From Candidatus Argoarchaeum ethanivorans (lineage in GTDB: Archaea > Halobacteriota > Methanosarcinia > Methanosarcinales > EX4572-44), in the NCBI GenBank assembly GCA_004193545.1, contig RPGO01000024.1, forward strand, positions 124,001-188,000: a stretch of 64,000 bases of DNA. The letters are read 5' to 3'. The translations under genes were made by a program, and so were the position numbers. Below, piece by piece: positions 52,401-62,086 of the stretch. Within the stretch, counting starts at the first letter, position 1. Every line of letters starts with the position of its first letter. The notes beneath the pieces are model-generated. The model was given only the letters and a program-made list of their open reading frames with translations. It made no database searches and had not been told where the DNA came from.

Positions 52401-55400
52401 GAAAATCCTTTTATCTCCAAGAAGTTGCTTTGGTTTCTCGTCAAAACAGACAATGGGACTTCCCGGGTCGTACGGTTCTTCGTACAGATCGAGAACATCA
52501 TTCTCTGTATTCGGTGTCGATCGTCTGTATGCACCACATCCGCCTTAACCAAGGTTTTAGTTTGCTTTTTTAAAATAAATACGATGCTTTCCTTGTTTAT
52601 TGTTTCAAATCCATTCTTCTTCCGCATTTCTTTTGTTAGTAGTGTAAAGTGTCCATCTCTTGCGCTACATCAGGTGATTCGGTGCATGCCGCCATATAAC
52701 TTCCGCCTCATGTTTCTCTGTATACTTTTAGGCTGACCGGATGTGGTTTCTCCGCGAGTTTGGAGACTTTTTCTTTAAGCGGTATTTCTTCTTGGTGTTG
52801 GAAACGGTTGCCCTGCTGATCCGCAGCGTATCTTTATCTCCATTTTCCTTTTTCCATCATTGACCAGAGCAAAATGTATTGCCAGGTCGAATTCTCTCGC
52901 TAGCTTTAGCCCCATTTTCACGAAATCGTTGAGATACTCCACCTCTTTCTCTGTAAGTTTTATTTTTTCCATAGAATATGGTTGGACTCACAGGTTTATA
53001 AACTTTGTCTAAAAATTAAGTTGCTGAGACACTATTACCTCATTCCTCTAACATATCACTTAAAGAAGCAGGATGCCGAGGACATGAGACGTTTGAAGGA
53101 TGCGGTCGTGGGTGACCGTTTGAGGAAAATCTATAATGCAGATCTTTTCGGCCCTGTTCTCACCGGGGATAGCAATCTTGATGAGCTTAAAGATGCGATC
53201 GACAAAGTGAAAAAATATGTAGAGAACTATGACCCAAAGACTGTAACGGAAGGTGAGTTAGTCTTTAAAACGATCTATGCTACGTCGGTCGTTTCACATG
53301 GCGTGGATCTGGATGAGCTTAATTTTATGGTGTTTCAGGGTCTTCCGTATGCTACATCTGAGTATGTTCAGGCACTCTCGCGTGTCGGCAGAAAACAACT
53401 TGGAGTCGTATTCTTGTGGTTTTATCCAAACCGGGTGAGAGATGATAGTTTCTATCGCAACTTCAATAGATATCACAATTCCCTTGATCACGAGGTTAAA
53501 CCAGTGCCGATAAATCGCTTCGCAAGGCTCGGGCTGCACCAGACCATTAATTCCCTTTTTTGTGCAGGTATAATGAACTATCTATCCGATAAAAAGGGAA
53601 GACCGCTCTTCCATAAAAAAGATGTTATGGACATGACAGAAGAAGATGAGAAGAATTTGGTGGCGTTTATCGAAAGTGTATATGGTGGAGAATATCTTGA
53701 TATAGATGTGGCTCATGAGGTGAGTATCAGGCTTAATCAAATCAAGGAAAGCAGCGATGGACTGAACGAATTCTTCCCGAATATACTAAAAAGAAGTGGG
53801 GATTTCTTCTTCCGCAATCAATCTGGTATGCGTGGAATACAGAAACAACTGGCTCTTGGATTAAAGCCCCAGGATATTGGGCGGCTGAAAGAGAGGGGGG
53901 AAGATATGCCAGGTAAGGATATTCATTCAATTCCTGAAAGCAGCAGTTTTTTCCAGGGACATATCGGGCAGTTCTTCTCAAAATCTGGTTTTAGCTTCAG
54001 GATTCAATCAAACTATTCTGACCAGAATAAACTCGAAGAGATTAACACAAATAAATATAAGCCAAGATTTCTAAAAATCATAAACCGGAAGATCGCAGCA
54101 CGAAACAGTGGTGGTGGAAATTTATACCAGGTTACTCCTGAAGACCTGATCGTAAGCGCAGTTAAGCTCATAGATGATGTGGACAGGGAGGATGTCTGCG
54201 GAATTTTTGAGATGTATCCGCGTAGTGGACTCTGCACAAAAGATGGGTGTAATAGTTATTTTGAGATAGACAGAGGAAGAACTTGCGGGCATAGAGATGA
54301 TGATCCATGGGAACAGTTCACATTCCTTGCCTTCTGTGTTGAATGTGGACGGCTTTTACCGTTACATTATATGACCAATATCTTTAATGACTGCAAAAAA
54401 TGTGGTGGAAAAAATACCCTCACTATATTAAGATGGGGACGGAATAAAGACGATATGTCCTCCTATCGAGTGAAATGTACGGTATGCGGTTCTGAAGAAA
54501 GACTGTATTTCTATCCCTGCGATCACACGGACCGTAATACAAGGGAATGTATATCCACCAGACCAAAGAAGCGATTCAGAGGGGTTCCTGCAAGAGCTGG
54601 TGCGATCATCCACCCGCATGTTATTTCGATTCCTGATATTCCTCAAGAGGATGAAATCGATCAGTCCGGGCGAAAGAACAGTCAGGGAAGAATGTTGTCA
54701 GAAGCGTTTTCTTATTTCTTCTCCTACGAGATAGATGGTGCTCTGCTCAATCTTCCCGAATTTCAGAAAATAATGTCTGATGATATCTCATTTTGGCAAT
54801 TACTACGTGTAAATACACTATGCGAGGATAAAAATCTTGATTTGAGCGATAGAGAAAATTGGAGTAGAAATCAACTCTTAAAAATTATAAAAAGTGCGAT
54901 CAAGATAGCAAAAGAGAGGATTGAACCTGATGGAAGTAATCATGATGCTATAATCGCCAATTATGGAATAGATAAGATTAAGCGTGCATTAACAGCGGTA
55001 AAAGATATTGATTTTGATGAAAATGACCTACAGGGAATCTATCTACTCGATTCAAATACCCTTAATAGTCGAGACATTCCAAAACAACCTCCGGACAATT
55101 ATAGTAACTGGCTTGGACATTTTGGATTGAAGGAGGTTGTCCAGATAAGCGATCTAACCATCGTGCAAGCGTTGATAGGTATAATTGAAGGATCCACAAG
55201 GAAAGAAGGGTCTCTCTTCAGGCCAATTGAAACAGGGCGAAACGATAGGAGGAAGGCCACTGTTTTTGTCAGAGACCCAGACAGAGGGTGCTCTCTTTCA
55301 TCTGGATTATGAAAGATTTTACGGTGGCTTTTCGCCAATAGAGGTGAGATCAAGCCTTCCACAGACCTTTCGCCCCCTTTAGTAGACAATTGCGAAAAAC

Positions 55401-55816
55401 ATTATAGAGAAATCATACGACGTGATGAACGTTGTAAAAACGCTGTGGAAACTTTGCTGCATACATTTTCACACATGCTCATACAACAATCGACCACCGA
55501 TACCGGTCTGAGTATTGAAAGTCTCTCTGAGCTCATTTATCCGATGACAGCTTCAGTATTAATCTATTCCACAAGCAGCGTTAATATCGGAGGCATTGAA
55601 TTTACCTACGATTATCATCTCGAAAGTTGGCTAAAACGTATGAAAGAGTTATCGAGTGATTGCCCACAGGATCCTGCCTGTATGATTGATGAAGGGGGTG
55701 CGTGCAATGCGTGTAGTTACCTGCCAGAGTTTGTCTGCTGCAACTTCAATCAGAACCTTGATAGATCGACATTGATCGGAGGATCGGATAGATTCTCCAA
55801 AGGATATTTGATATGA
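49460..55816 (+). pseudogene. giant DrmA-like SF2 helicase with DUF1998 C-terminus, split by IS630
   Basis: Part 1 (49460-51870) has about 420 residues without known domains, then SF2 motifs: VLHVDTGGGKSEAYFAL (Walker A variant, near residue 430), STVDKWAAL, LSIQDEMHLL (DExH-like, near 660) and IAMSATLNGSK (motif III). Deleting 51871-53032 plus one TA joins DAQCLIN to YYLIPLTYHLK in frame. Part 2 has VVSHGVDLDELNFMVFQGLP and VQALSRVGRKQLGV (motifs V-VI), several Cys-pair zinc ribbons (1200-1310) and, after two compensating single-base shifts near 55280 and 55310, a DUF1998-type end (TLLHTFSHMLIQQS, GGACNACSYLPEFVCCN). Restored length about 1730 residues. DISARM normally encodes the helicase (DrmA) and DUF1998 (DrmB) parts separately. 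Confidence 0.85.
51871..53032 (-). mobile_element. IS630-family element, decayed copy in helicase gene
   Basis: 1162 bases bounded by TA 51869-51870 and 53033-53034, ends GTGTCTCGACAATTTAG and the reverse complement of GTGTCTCAGCAAC. The DDE half is readable (RLVMDNLNTHKEKS-like with a Gln change, 51891-52394), but the upstream half carries many small deletions, including one A lost from the frameshift heptamer, so no transposase can be made. Confidence 0.9.
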
Positions 55817-56112
55817 GCTGTGAGTCCAATATCAAATTTTCTACAATAGAATATATTTCAAATTCAGATCAGGAGATTATAATTGATGAAGCTGGTAATA
55901 ACAAACTGTCTCCTTTATCATTGAACCTGCTTGATTCTGTATTATCTAAAAAAATTACTATAGTCTGCTCTCAGGGATCTTTTAACCTTACACCAATCAT
56001 CTCTTGCATCTTTGCACTCAAGGAAAAACAGGATGTACTTATAACAATACCCAAGCATAGATTTGACGCTATCTATAACAAAAATACCAGAATTTATTTT
56101 TCCTTGTTGTAA
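55813..56112 (+). pseudogene. second gene of the helicase operon, truncated by IS1182
   Basis: ATG 55813 overlaps the helicase stop (ATGA), so the gene is translationally coupled. It runs 99 residues (MSCESNIKFSTIEYISNSDQ, ITIVCSQGSFNLTPIISCIF, DVLITIPKHRFDAIYNKNTR) and stops at 56112, two bases before the IS1182 copy. It looks like the first strands of an ATPase or helicase rather than a complete protein, so the rest was probably displaced by the IS insertion. No family can be assigned. Confidence 0.55.
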
Positions 56113-56474
56113 AGAGGCTGTCCAACAATTATCTAGCCACCAACAAATCCGCTTGTAAAAACCAGTCTTTTTTCTTTTGTATCCAAATAATCAACTTCAA
56201 AACCTCATTACATAATAATAAATCGTTTAATTTATGTATCATTAGTTAAATAACTACAATCGTAGTTTTATCATGATATTTTAGGCGATTTAACAAAATA
56301 GCAATACGAGAAGATAAAATTGGACAAACATGGTTATTTCCTCCATATATTAATGATTTTATACCCAAAAATCACATTTGCAATCTAATTGTAACAATAA
56401 TTGCCTGTATAGATGTTAGTAAAGCAGAAGAAAAATTCAAATCACAACCAGGCAATCCGGCATACCCAAGGCAG

Positions 56475-57119
56475 ATGCTACTGAGATTATTAGTACAAGC
56501 TGCTATTGATGGTGTCTGGTCCTCAAGAAAGATTGATAAATTAGCACATGAAAATGTTATTTACATGTACCTTACAGGAAATGAAAAACCAAATTTCAGA
56601 ACAATCTGCAACTTCAGAAAAGACAATAAAGAGCTGATAGTCGATGGGACCAAAATAAAAGCAAATGCATCAAACAATAATAGTCTGAGCGAAGAACAAC
56701 TGAAGAGACTACAGGACATCATAGAAAAAGGAATCAAGATAGACGAAGAAAAAGATAAGATATATGGAGATAAGAGAGGTGATGAACTTCCACCAGAACT
56801 TGATACTAAAGAAAAAATACGCAAAAAAATAGAAGAAATCGAGCAATCCCGGGGCAAAAGATTGAAGCGTGCTGCTAAAACGATTATAGAAGCACATACA
56901 ACCGGTGATGAAAATCAAAAAAAGAAGATTGAAGAAAAAATCAAAAAGGCTGAAGAGGAGATTGAAATAAGCGGCCAGAAATCTGTCAGTATTACTGATC
57001 CTGAATCACAATTTATGGAGAGTAAGAAGAAGCGAAATGAGTTGTCATACAATCCACAAATAACTGTGGATCATGATTCCGGGATAATAGTTGCAAATGA
57101 TGTTACACAAGACAAATGA
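56475..57119 (+). CDS. IS1182 transposase, N-terminal part (copy B)
   Basis: 214 residues, same protein as the copy-A frame: an N-terminal LVQAAIDGVWSSRKIDKLA domain, DGTKIKANASN with the first Asp, a long coiled coil, then VANDVTQDK and stop. Homologous codons continue upstream to about 56277 without an ATG. Confidence 0.75.
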   Translation: MLLRLLVQAAIDGVWSSRKIDKLAHENVIYMYLTGNEKPNFRTICNFRKDNKELIVDGTKIKANASNNNSLSEEQLKRLQDIIEKGIKIDEEKDKIYGDKRGDELPPELDTKEKIRKKIEEIEQSRGKRLKRAAKTIIEAHTTGDENQKKKIEEKIKKAEEEIEISGQKSVSITDPESQFMESKKKRNELSYNPQITVDHDSGIIVANDVTQDK

Positions 57120-57604
57120 AAGGTAAGAAACAGAAAAACAATCCGTATTCGAAGAATAAATTTGAGTATGATGAAAAAAGAGATTGTTTTATCTGTCCTA
57201 ATGAGGAGGTTTTGATCAAAAAGGGGAGTATGAATACAATGGCAAGATACAGTATAAATATTACGGGGCAAATTGTGAGGAGTGTCTATTTAGAATGGAT
57301 TAGTGCAGGGAAAGGAAAAATGAAACAGATCACGAGTGATGAATATGAGGCTGAACGACGGAGGATGGCAGATAAAATGTGGTCAGAGGAGGGAAAGGAA
57401 GAATATAAAAAACGCAAGGAAACTGTGGAATGGCCATTTGGAAATATTAAGCAGAATCTTGGATTGAGAGAGTTCTTAACCAGGGGAGTAGAAAATGTGA
57501 AAAATGAGTTCAATTTAGTATGCATTTCACATAATCTGACAGTTCTATGGGGTAAAATGGGGGGAAAGTTAGATTGTACCATTGGTTGTGGAATTTGCTT
57601 TTGA
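57116..57604 (+). CDS. IS1182 transposase, C-terminal part (copy B)
   Basis: 162 residues, one Gly shorter than copy A, ending with the VEWPFGNIKQNLGLREFL glutamate region. It overlaps the upstream ORF by ATGA. The segment expected to hold the second catalytic Asp is not present in either ORF. Confidence 0.72.
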   Translation: MKGKKQKNNPYSKNKFEYDEKRDCFICPNEEVLIKKGSMNTMARYSINITGQIVRSVYLEWISAGKGKMKQITSDEYEAERRRMADKMWSEEGKEEYKKRKETVEWPFGNIKQNLGLREFLTRGVENVKNEFNLVCISHNLTVLWGKMGGKLDCTIGCGICF

Positions 57605-57700
57605 GATGAGAGGATCTCATGGATTTCAAGTTTTTTTGTATATTTGTCATATTATTGTGTTGATTTGTGTATTCACCTGAATTGGATTGGGAGATAGCCT

Positions 57701-58698
57701 ACATAAAGGGAAAAAGGAAACGACAACAGCAGAGATATTAAACATAAGCCAAAACTGTCTCCAACATTAAGAAAAGATACTGTGAAGAGGGACTTCAAAG
57801 CGCCCTGGCAGAGAAACCAAGACCGGGGCAGCCCAAAAAATACACGGAACGGCACGAAGCAGAAATTATAGCACAGGCATGCACCAAATCGCCCGATGGC
57901 AGAAAGAGATGGTCGCTTACATTACTCACTGAAGAGATGGGGAAGAAGAAAGGTTTTGAAACAATAAATCGTGAGAGCATACGGCTGATTTTAAAAAAAG
58001 CAAAACGAAACCATGGCTGAGAAGGATGTGGTGCATCCAGACGATTGATGCAATATTCCGAGCTTGCATGTACGATGTCCTTGACCTGTATGAAGAGCCC
58101 TACGACCCAAAAAGACATCTCATCAATCTTGATGAGAAACCAAAGCAACTTCTTGGCGATAAGAAGGTGCCCATACCCATGAAGCCGGGAAGACCTGAAA
58201 AATACGATTATGAATACGTCCGGAACGGTACAGCAAACATATTCATAGCAGTCGAATTTAAAGCAGGGAAACGGGTGACGCAGGTCACAGAAAGAAGGAC
58301 GATGAAGGATTTCGCGTGGTTCGTGAAGATGCTCGTTGATGAATACCCTGATGTCGAAGTCATCCGGCTGGTCACCGATAACCTCAACACCCACAAAGAA
58401 AAGGCATTCTATGAGATGGGGAGCATTGAGGGGGCAGAAAGAATCCTAAGCAAAATTGAATTCCACTACACACCAAAGCATGCAAGCTGGCTCAATGCTG
58501 CGGAAATCGAGATTAATGTGATGGACATCGAATGCACTGGGAGACGAATCGCTGATAAGGAGACACTGGTCCGGGAAGTGGCTGCATGGACCAAAAGAAG
58601 GAATGACCAGAGAAATAAAATCAACTGGAAGTTTACGAGGGAAAGGCGGATAAGAAACTGTCCAAGTATTATGTCTAAGAATTAAAGTGTAGAGACAC
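57701..58698 (+). mobile_element. diverged IS630 relative, 5'-truncated
   Basis: It shares the IS630 organisation of the other copies at perhaps 70-80 percent. The left end is missing, cut at the IS1182 boundary; the right end GTAGAGACAC is followed by TA (58699-58700). ORF A is frameshifted at its start (QALAEKPRPGQPKKYTERHE is readable), while ORF B is intact. The A-AAA-AAA-G frameshift heptamer is conserved at 57993-58000. Confidence 0.82.
58026..58685 (+). CDS. IS630 transposase DDE ORF, diverged type
   Basis: 219 residues with the DDE triad in INLDEKPKQLLG, RLVTDNLNTHKEKAFYEMG and HASWLNAAEIEINVMDIE. It lacks its HTH partner because the 5' part of the element is damaged. Its last 15 codons are frameshifted relative to the other copies (RRIRNCPSIMSKN). 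Confidence 0.82.
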   Translation: MWCIQTIDAIFRACMYDVLDLYEEPYDPKRHLINLDEKPKQLLGDKKVPIPMKPGRPEKYDYEYVRNGTANIFIAVEFKAGKRVTQVTERRTMKDFAWFVKMLVDEYPDVEVIRLVTDNLNTHKEKAFYEMGSIEGAERILSKIEFHYTPKHASWLNAAEIEINVMDIECTGRRIADKETLVREVAAWTKRRNDQRNKINWKFTRERRIRNCPSIMSKN

Positions 58699-58700
58699 TA

Positions 58701-59703
58701 GTTTCGCAAGGAACGGTAGCCTGTTTTGACTAAACCATCTGACATAGCGGTGTCGTGCATATCGATGATTCGGCTATACAACCAAGGTTTAACTGTATTT
58801 ACAAACTTTCTATTGGCATTTTAAAATAACGCCTCATATAAATCTCACAAGATCAAACTCACCCAGTATCGGTTTGCTCCTGAAATTCCTGCCGAATCAC
58901 ACAATAGAACCACAAATATAGGACAAATTGGGTTAACAAGTTCAAAATGGTTATCTGCCAGGGAGAGTCAATCCCTTGTTTCCGTATTACGGTTTTATTA
59001 TCCATCGAGAATCCATCTGCTATGATGTTTATGGTTCCGGTGTTACCGTTGGAAAAATCGAAGACGAAATTTGAATCTCTGCGAGATGTTTGTTTTCAAA
59101 GTAGATAACATTATAACACTCATTGTACATACTCTGTTTTCATTATACATAGATTCTTCGATTTATTTTTTGGATAGAAACTTGAATTATAAGACAAAAT
59201 CAGATTTAAAGAAGATGCAGGTGTTCCAGCGTGGATAATATAATGAGCGTACCCGAGTTTACAACCCGAAGAAAGATAACGGCTGATATGCATGTATTCA
59301 CCTAATCTCTCGGGATGTTTTTCTAACGGGGATACAACAGAAGAAACTAGAGCGAATATGTATGAAATAAATAATCCATTTATCCTACAAAGGAATTTCT
59401 AATAGCCTATATATATGGAGAATGGAGAGTAATATGAGATTGAACATCCAGCGTTGGTTGAAACAATGAGCATTGGAATACCAGAATGACAAGATTAATT
59501 CCACTACCACCGCAAAGAAATTGACAAAATTTTTAAAAATCCATGGCTACTGTGAAGATAGACAATCTGGAAGCCGGGTTGTAAACTCTCCGGGTGTTGG
59601 CGCTCATTATAGAAAGATCCATGCTGGAACACCTGTATCTTCTTTTTAAATCTGATTTTGTCCTACAATTCAAGTTTTTATCCAAAAATAAATCGAAAAA
59701 TCT
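58701..59703 (-). mobile_element. degenerate inverted copy of the zinc-ribbon IS, forming a large imperfect palindrome
   Basis: There is no gene in this kilobase. 58703-59275 is a decayed reverse complement of about 59572-60160: the first 39 bases are identical to antisense 60121-60159, and blocks such as CTGCCGAATCACA and GCATATCGATGATTCGGCT recur. The two copies point away from each other across a 300-base centre. The diverged IS630 inserted at its edge. Confidence 0.7.
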
Positions 59704-60948
59704 ATGTATAAGGAAAACAGAGTATATACAATGAGTGTTACAATGTTATCTACTTTGAAAACAAACATCTCGCAGATTCAGCTTCTCTTGTCTGATTTTT
59801 CCAACGGCGTCCCTGAACCGGGGAAGATCATAGTAGAACGATTTTTGATGGATAATAAACCGTATCATGTGAATAAAGGGGTGGTTCTTCTATTAAATAA
59901 CCATTTTGAACTTGTTAATCCGATTTGTCCATATTGTGGATCTTATCATGTGATTCGGCAGGAGTTCCGGGAGCGAAATCCGATACTGGGTGAGTTTGGA
60001 GATTGTAGAATCTCTGTGAGGAGATATCTCTGCAAAAAGTGTGGTAAACGGTTTGTAACCCAGTTAAACTTAATAATAGAGCCGAATCATCGATATGCAT
60101 CGATATTCAAGGAGAAAATAGATGGTTTAGTCAAAACAGGCTACCGTTCCTTGCGAAAACTGGGTGAGGATCTCCATACGTTCTTCGGAATCTCGCCCTC
60201 TCACCAATCGATAAAGAACTGGTTAAAAATCGGGGATGAAAAGAGAATCAATAACCATATACCAGATTATTCTGGATATTACTGCTATGATGAGCAATAT
60301 ATCAAGATTTATGGTAGAAAAAGCTATCGTCTGACATTATTTGACGCTTTATTGAATATCCCAATCGCTGAAGGGATAGCCAAGAAAATAGATTACACGA
60401 CAGTTTACAACTTTTTAAAATCAGTACTTGCAGATAAACCGCTTATTACAATAACAACGGATCACAAGAGGATGTATAATAGCATAATCGAGAAACTGGG
60501 AGCTTTACATCAATTATGCATATTCCACCTATTCAAAATGATAGGAAAGGATGTGTATGATCGTTTGAAGTCTAAAGCTGTCTCATATCGGAATAAAATC
60601 AAATTATGCATCTATTTCACAAAAATTAAGGAAATATTCAGGACATACCACTTTGATATTGCAATAGAAAGATTAAATAAATTATTAAATAAATATGACG
60701 ATATTCCACGCGTTTTACAAAAGTGGATACGGAAAAAAATCATCCCCGACTTTGAACGACTTAATATCTTCATGAGAGATGGGTCAATCCCCAAAACGAA
60801 CAATCAAGTTGAAAATTACTACCGACAGACCGATCCCAACCAAATAAAAAGGAAATACAAGACATATCAAGGAATACTCGCCTTTCTAACAAGAAAAATG
60901 GAATACTGGACATCAAAACATGGGAAGATACAACACCCAACAAGTTGA
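59704..60948 (+). CDS. transposase, zinc-ribbon plus DDE domain (second type)
   Basis: 414 residues (or 405 from ATG 59731). The zinc ribbon is formed by CPYCGSYHVI near residue 75 and CKKCGKRF near 110. The DDE core has GYYCYDEQYIKIYGRKSYRL (Asp), ITTDHKRMYNSIIEKLGALH followed by LCIFHLFKM (Asp and C-x2-H helix) and PKTNNQVENYYR (Glu). It is related to, but clearly different from, the transposase at 20816. It ends 10 bases before GTTGACAGCCCCC, the likely right terminus, whose relics also occur near 7330, 20510 and 30915. Confidence 0.85.
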   Translation: MYKENRVYTMSVTMLSTLKTNISQIQLLLSDFSNGVPEPGKIIVERFLMDNKPYHVNKGVVLLLNNHFELVNPICPYCGSYHVIRQEFRERNPILGEFGDCRISVRRYLCKKCGKRFVTQLNLIIEPNHRYASIFKEKIDGLVKTGYRSLRKLGEDLHTFFGISPSHQSIKNWLKIGDEKRINNHIPDYSGYYCYDEQYIKIYGRKSYRLTLFDALLNIPIAEGIAKKIDYTTVYNFLKSVLADKPLITITTDHKRMYNSIIEKLGALHQLCIFHLFKMIGKDVYDRLKSKAVSYRNKIKLCIYFTKIKEIFRTYHFDIAIERLNKLLNKYDDIPRVLQKWIRKKIIPDFERLNIFMRDGSIPKTNNQVENYYRQTDPNQIKRKYKTYQGILAFLTRKMEYWTSKHGKIQHPTS

Positions 60949-61250
60949 CAGCCCCCTTGTAGCAAAGTCTTTAAATATTATAACTTTGTTAGGAGAAGCG
61001 TTTGGTGCATGCCTGTGCTATAATTTCTGCTTCGTGCCGTTCCGTGTATTTTTGGGCTGCGATGCTTTGGTTTCTCTACCAGGGCAGCTGGGAATCCCTC
61101 TTCACAGTATCTTAATGTTGGAGACAGTTTTGAGCATGTTTAATATCTCTGCTGTTGTCGTTTCCTTTTTTCCTTTTGTAGCGACATCTTACAATCAAAT
61201 TTCAGGTGAGATACACAAATCCAACACAAATAATATGACAAATATACAAA
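60949..61250 (-). mobile_element. IS630/IS1182 junction relic
   Basis: 61000-61180 is a decayed antisense copy of the diverged IS630 ORF A (bases equivalent to 57735-57890), and 61180-61250 matches the IS1182 right end (AATATGACAAATATACAAA). The same two pieces are joined in the same order, inverted, at 57640-57890, so an old composite was duplicated. Its edge at 61251 cuts the S-layer gene. Confidence 0.65.
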
Positions 61251-61253
61251 AGC

Positions 61254-61907
61254 TTATAAAAACACATTTCCATTTTCTACGACTTCATCTTCGAGCTTTA
61301 CGCCATCCTTGCTTAGAACAAGCCATGCCTGTCTTGGAGATGCTTTGGCATCAATCGACTGTGCCATCAATGTCCAGCCGTCTCCAATATCCCATGTCTC
61401 GCCAATTGTCATCGTTTTCTTGTCAGTAGATCCCTGTTCAAGAACCTGTTTAACAATCTTCCTTGCATCGCCTTTTAGTGCAATGTACTTTTCAGCTTGC
61501 CAGCCCACAACAGCATAGTGAGTTCCATAATCTGTAACAACACCAGTATGGTCAAGTCCATCTGTTACAAACTTGCCTTCCATTGAATTGACTTTGTATT
61601 TCTTTAATTTTCTCGTTGTTGTATAGGCTAAGTCACCTTCATCAATTGTTCTGTCGCCACCGGCTATAACTCCGGCGTCGGTTATGTTAAGTTCTTCTGA
61701 TTTCAAGTTGTTCTTGAGATCGTACCAGAAACCAGCGAAGTTGTTTGCATCCCAGTAAGTGGTTCTTTCACCAACGGCGTCATTGTATACAGTCCCGCGT
61801 ATCTCAACGCTATTTGCCTGTATTGCTGCACTTGCCGGCAGTACTGCTAACAGAAGCAGCAATATTCCTGCAATTGCAGTTGTTGTAATTATTTTTTTAT
61901 CCATCAT
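61254..61907 (-). CDS. S-layer protein (Methanosarcinales type), C-terminally truncated
   Basis: Signal peptide ITTTAIAGILLLLLAVLPAS then AAIQANSVEIRGTVYND; the mature part has WDANNFAGFWYDLKNN, HYAVVGWQAEKYIALKGDA and GETWDIGDGWTLMAQSIDAK, the hallmarks of the S-layer family domain of Methanosarcinaceae surface proteins. The domain stops at VVENGNVFL, well before its normal end and without a second domain or membrane anchor, exactly where IS debris begins. It is 217 residues instead of several hundred. GGAGG precedes the ATG. If secreted, the protein would not be anchored. Confidence 0.88.
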   Translation of the reverse strand: MMDKKIITTTAIAGILLLLLAVLPASAAIQANSVEIRGTVYNDAVGERTTYWDANNFAGFWYDLKNNLKSEELNITDAGVIAGGDRTIDEGDLAYTTTRKLKKYKVNSMEGKFVTDGLDHTGVVTDYGTHYAVVGWQAEKYIALKGDARKIVKQVLEQGSTDKKTMTIGETWDIGDGWTLMAQSIDAKASPRQAWLVLSKDGVKLEDEVVENGNVFL

Positions 61908-61982
61908 CCCATTCCTCCATTGTTTTTTCTTATGTTTTTTTCTCCTTTTTTACAATTTTATATTCTTTTGTTTGTTGTGTCC

Positions 61983-62003
61983 GTTGATTACGATGTAATC
62001 AAC
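61983..62003. repeat. dispersed hairpin upstream of S-layer gene 1
   Basis: GTTGATTAC-GAT-GTAATCAAC, perfect 9-3-9 hairpin between the two S-layer genes; duplicated with its gene (see 62821). Confidence 0.7.
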
Positions 62004-62086
62004 AGATGGTGCCGCAATCGTACAATCAGTAATGTGTAATCCTGGTAACATAGCACTTTATTACTCAATTACTGACGCAACAGCCG

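Larger units (their letters stand above)
56115..57700 (+). mobile_element. IS1182-type element, copy B
   Basis: 1586 bases with ends AGGCTGTCCAACAATTATCT and GGATTGGGAGATAGCCT, nearly identical to copy A at 9721-11309 but inverted. It separates the truncated defence gene from a truncated IS630 relative. The split transposase has the same structure as in copy A. Confidence 0.88.

Noticed and set aside
55185-55382. Separate 65-residue gene within the helicase 3' region
   Set aside because: The conserved part (ETQTEGALFHLDYE) is the continuation of the helicase-DUF1998 chain between two compensating frameshifts, not an independent gene.
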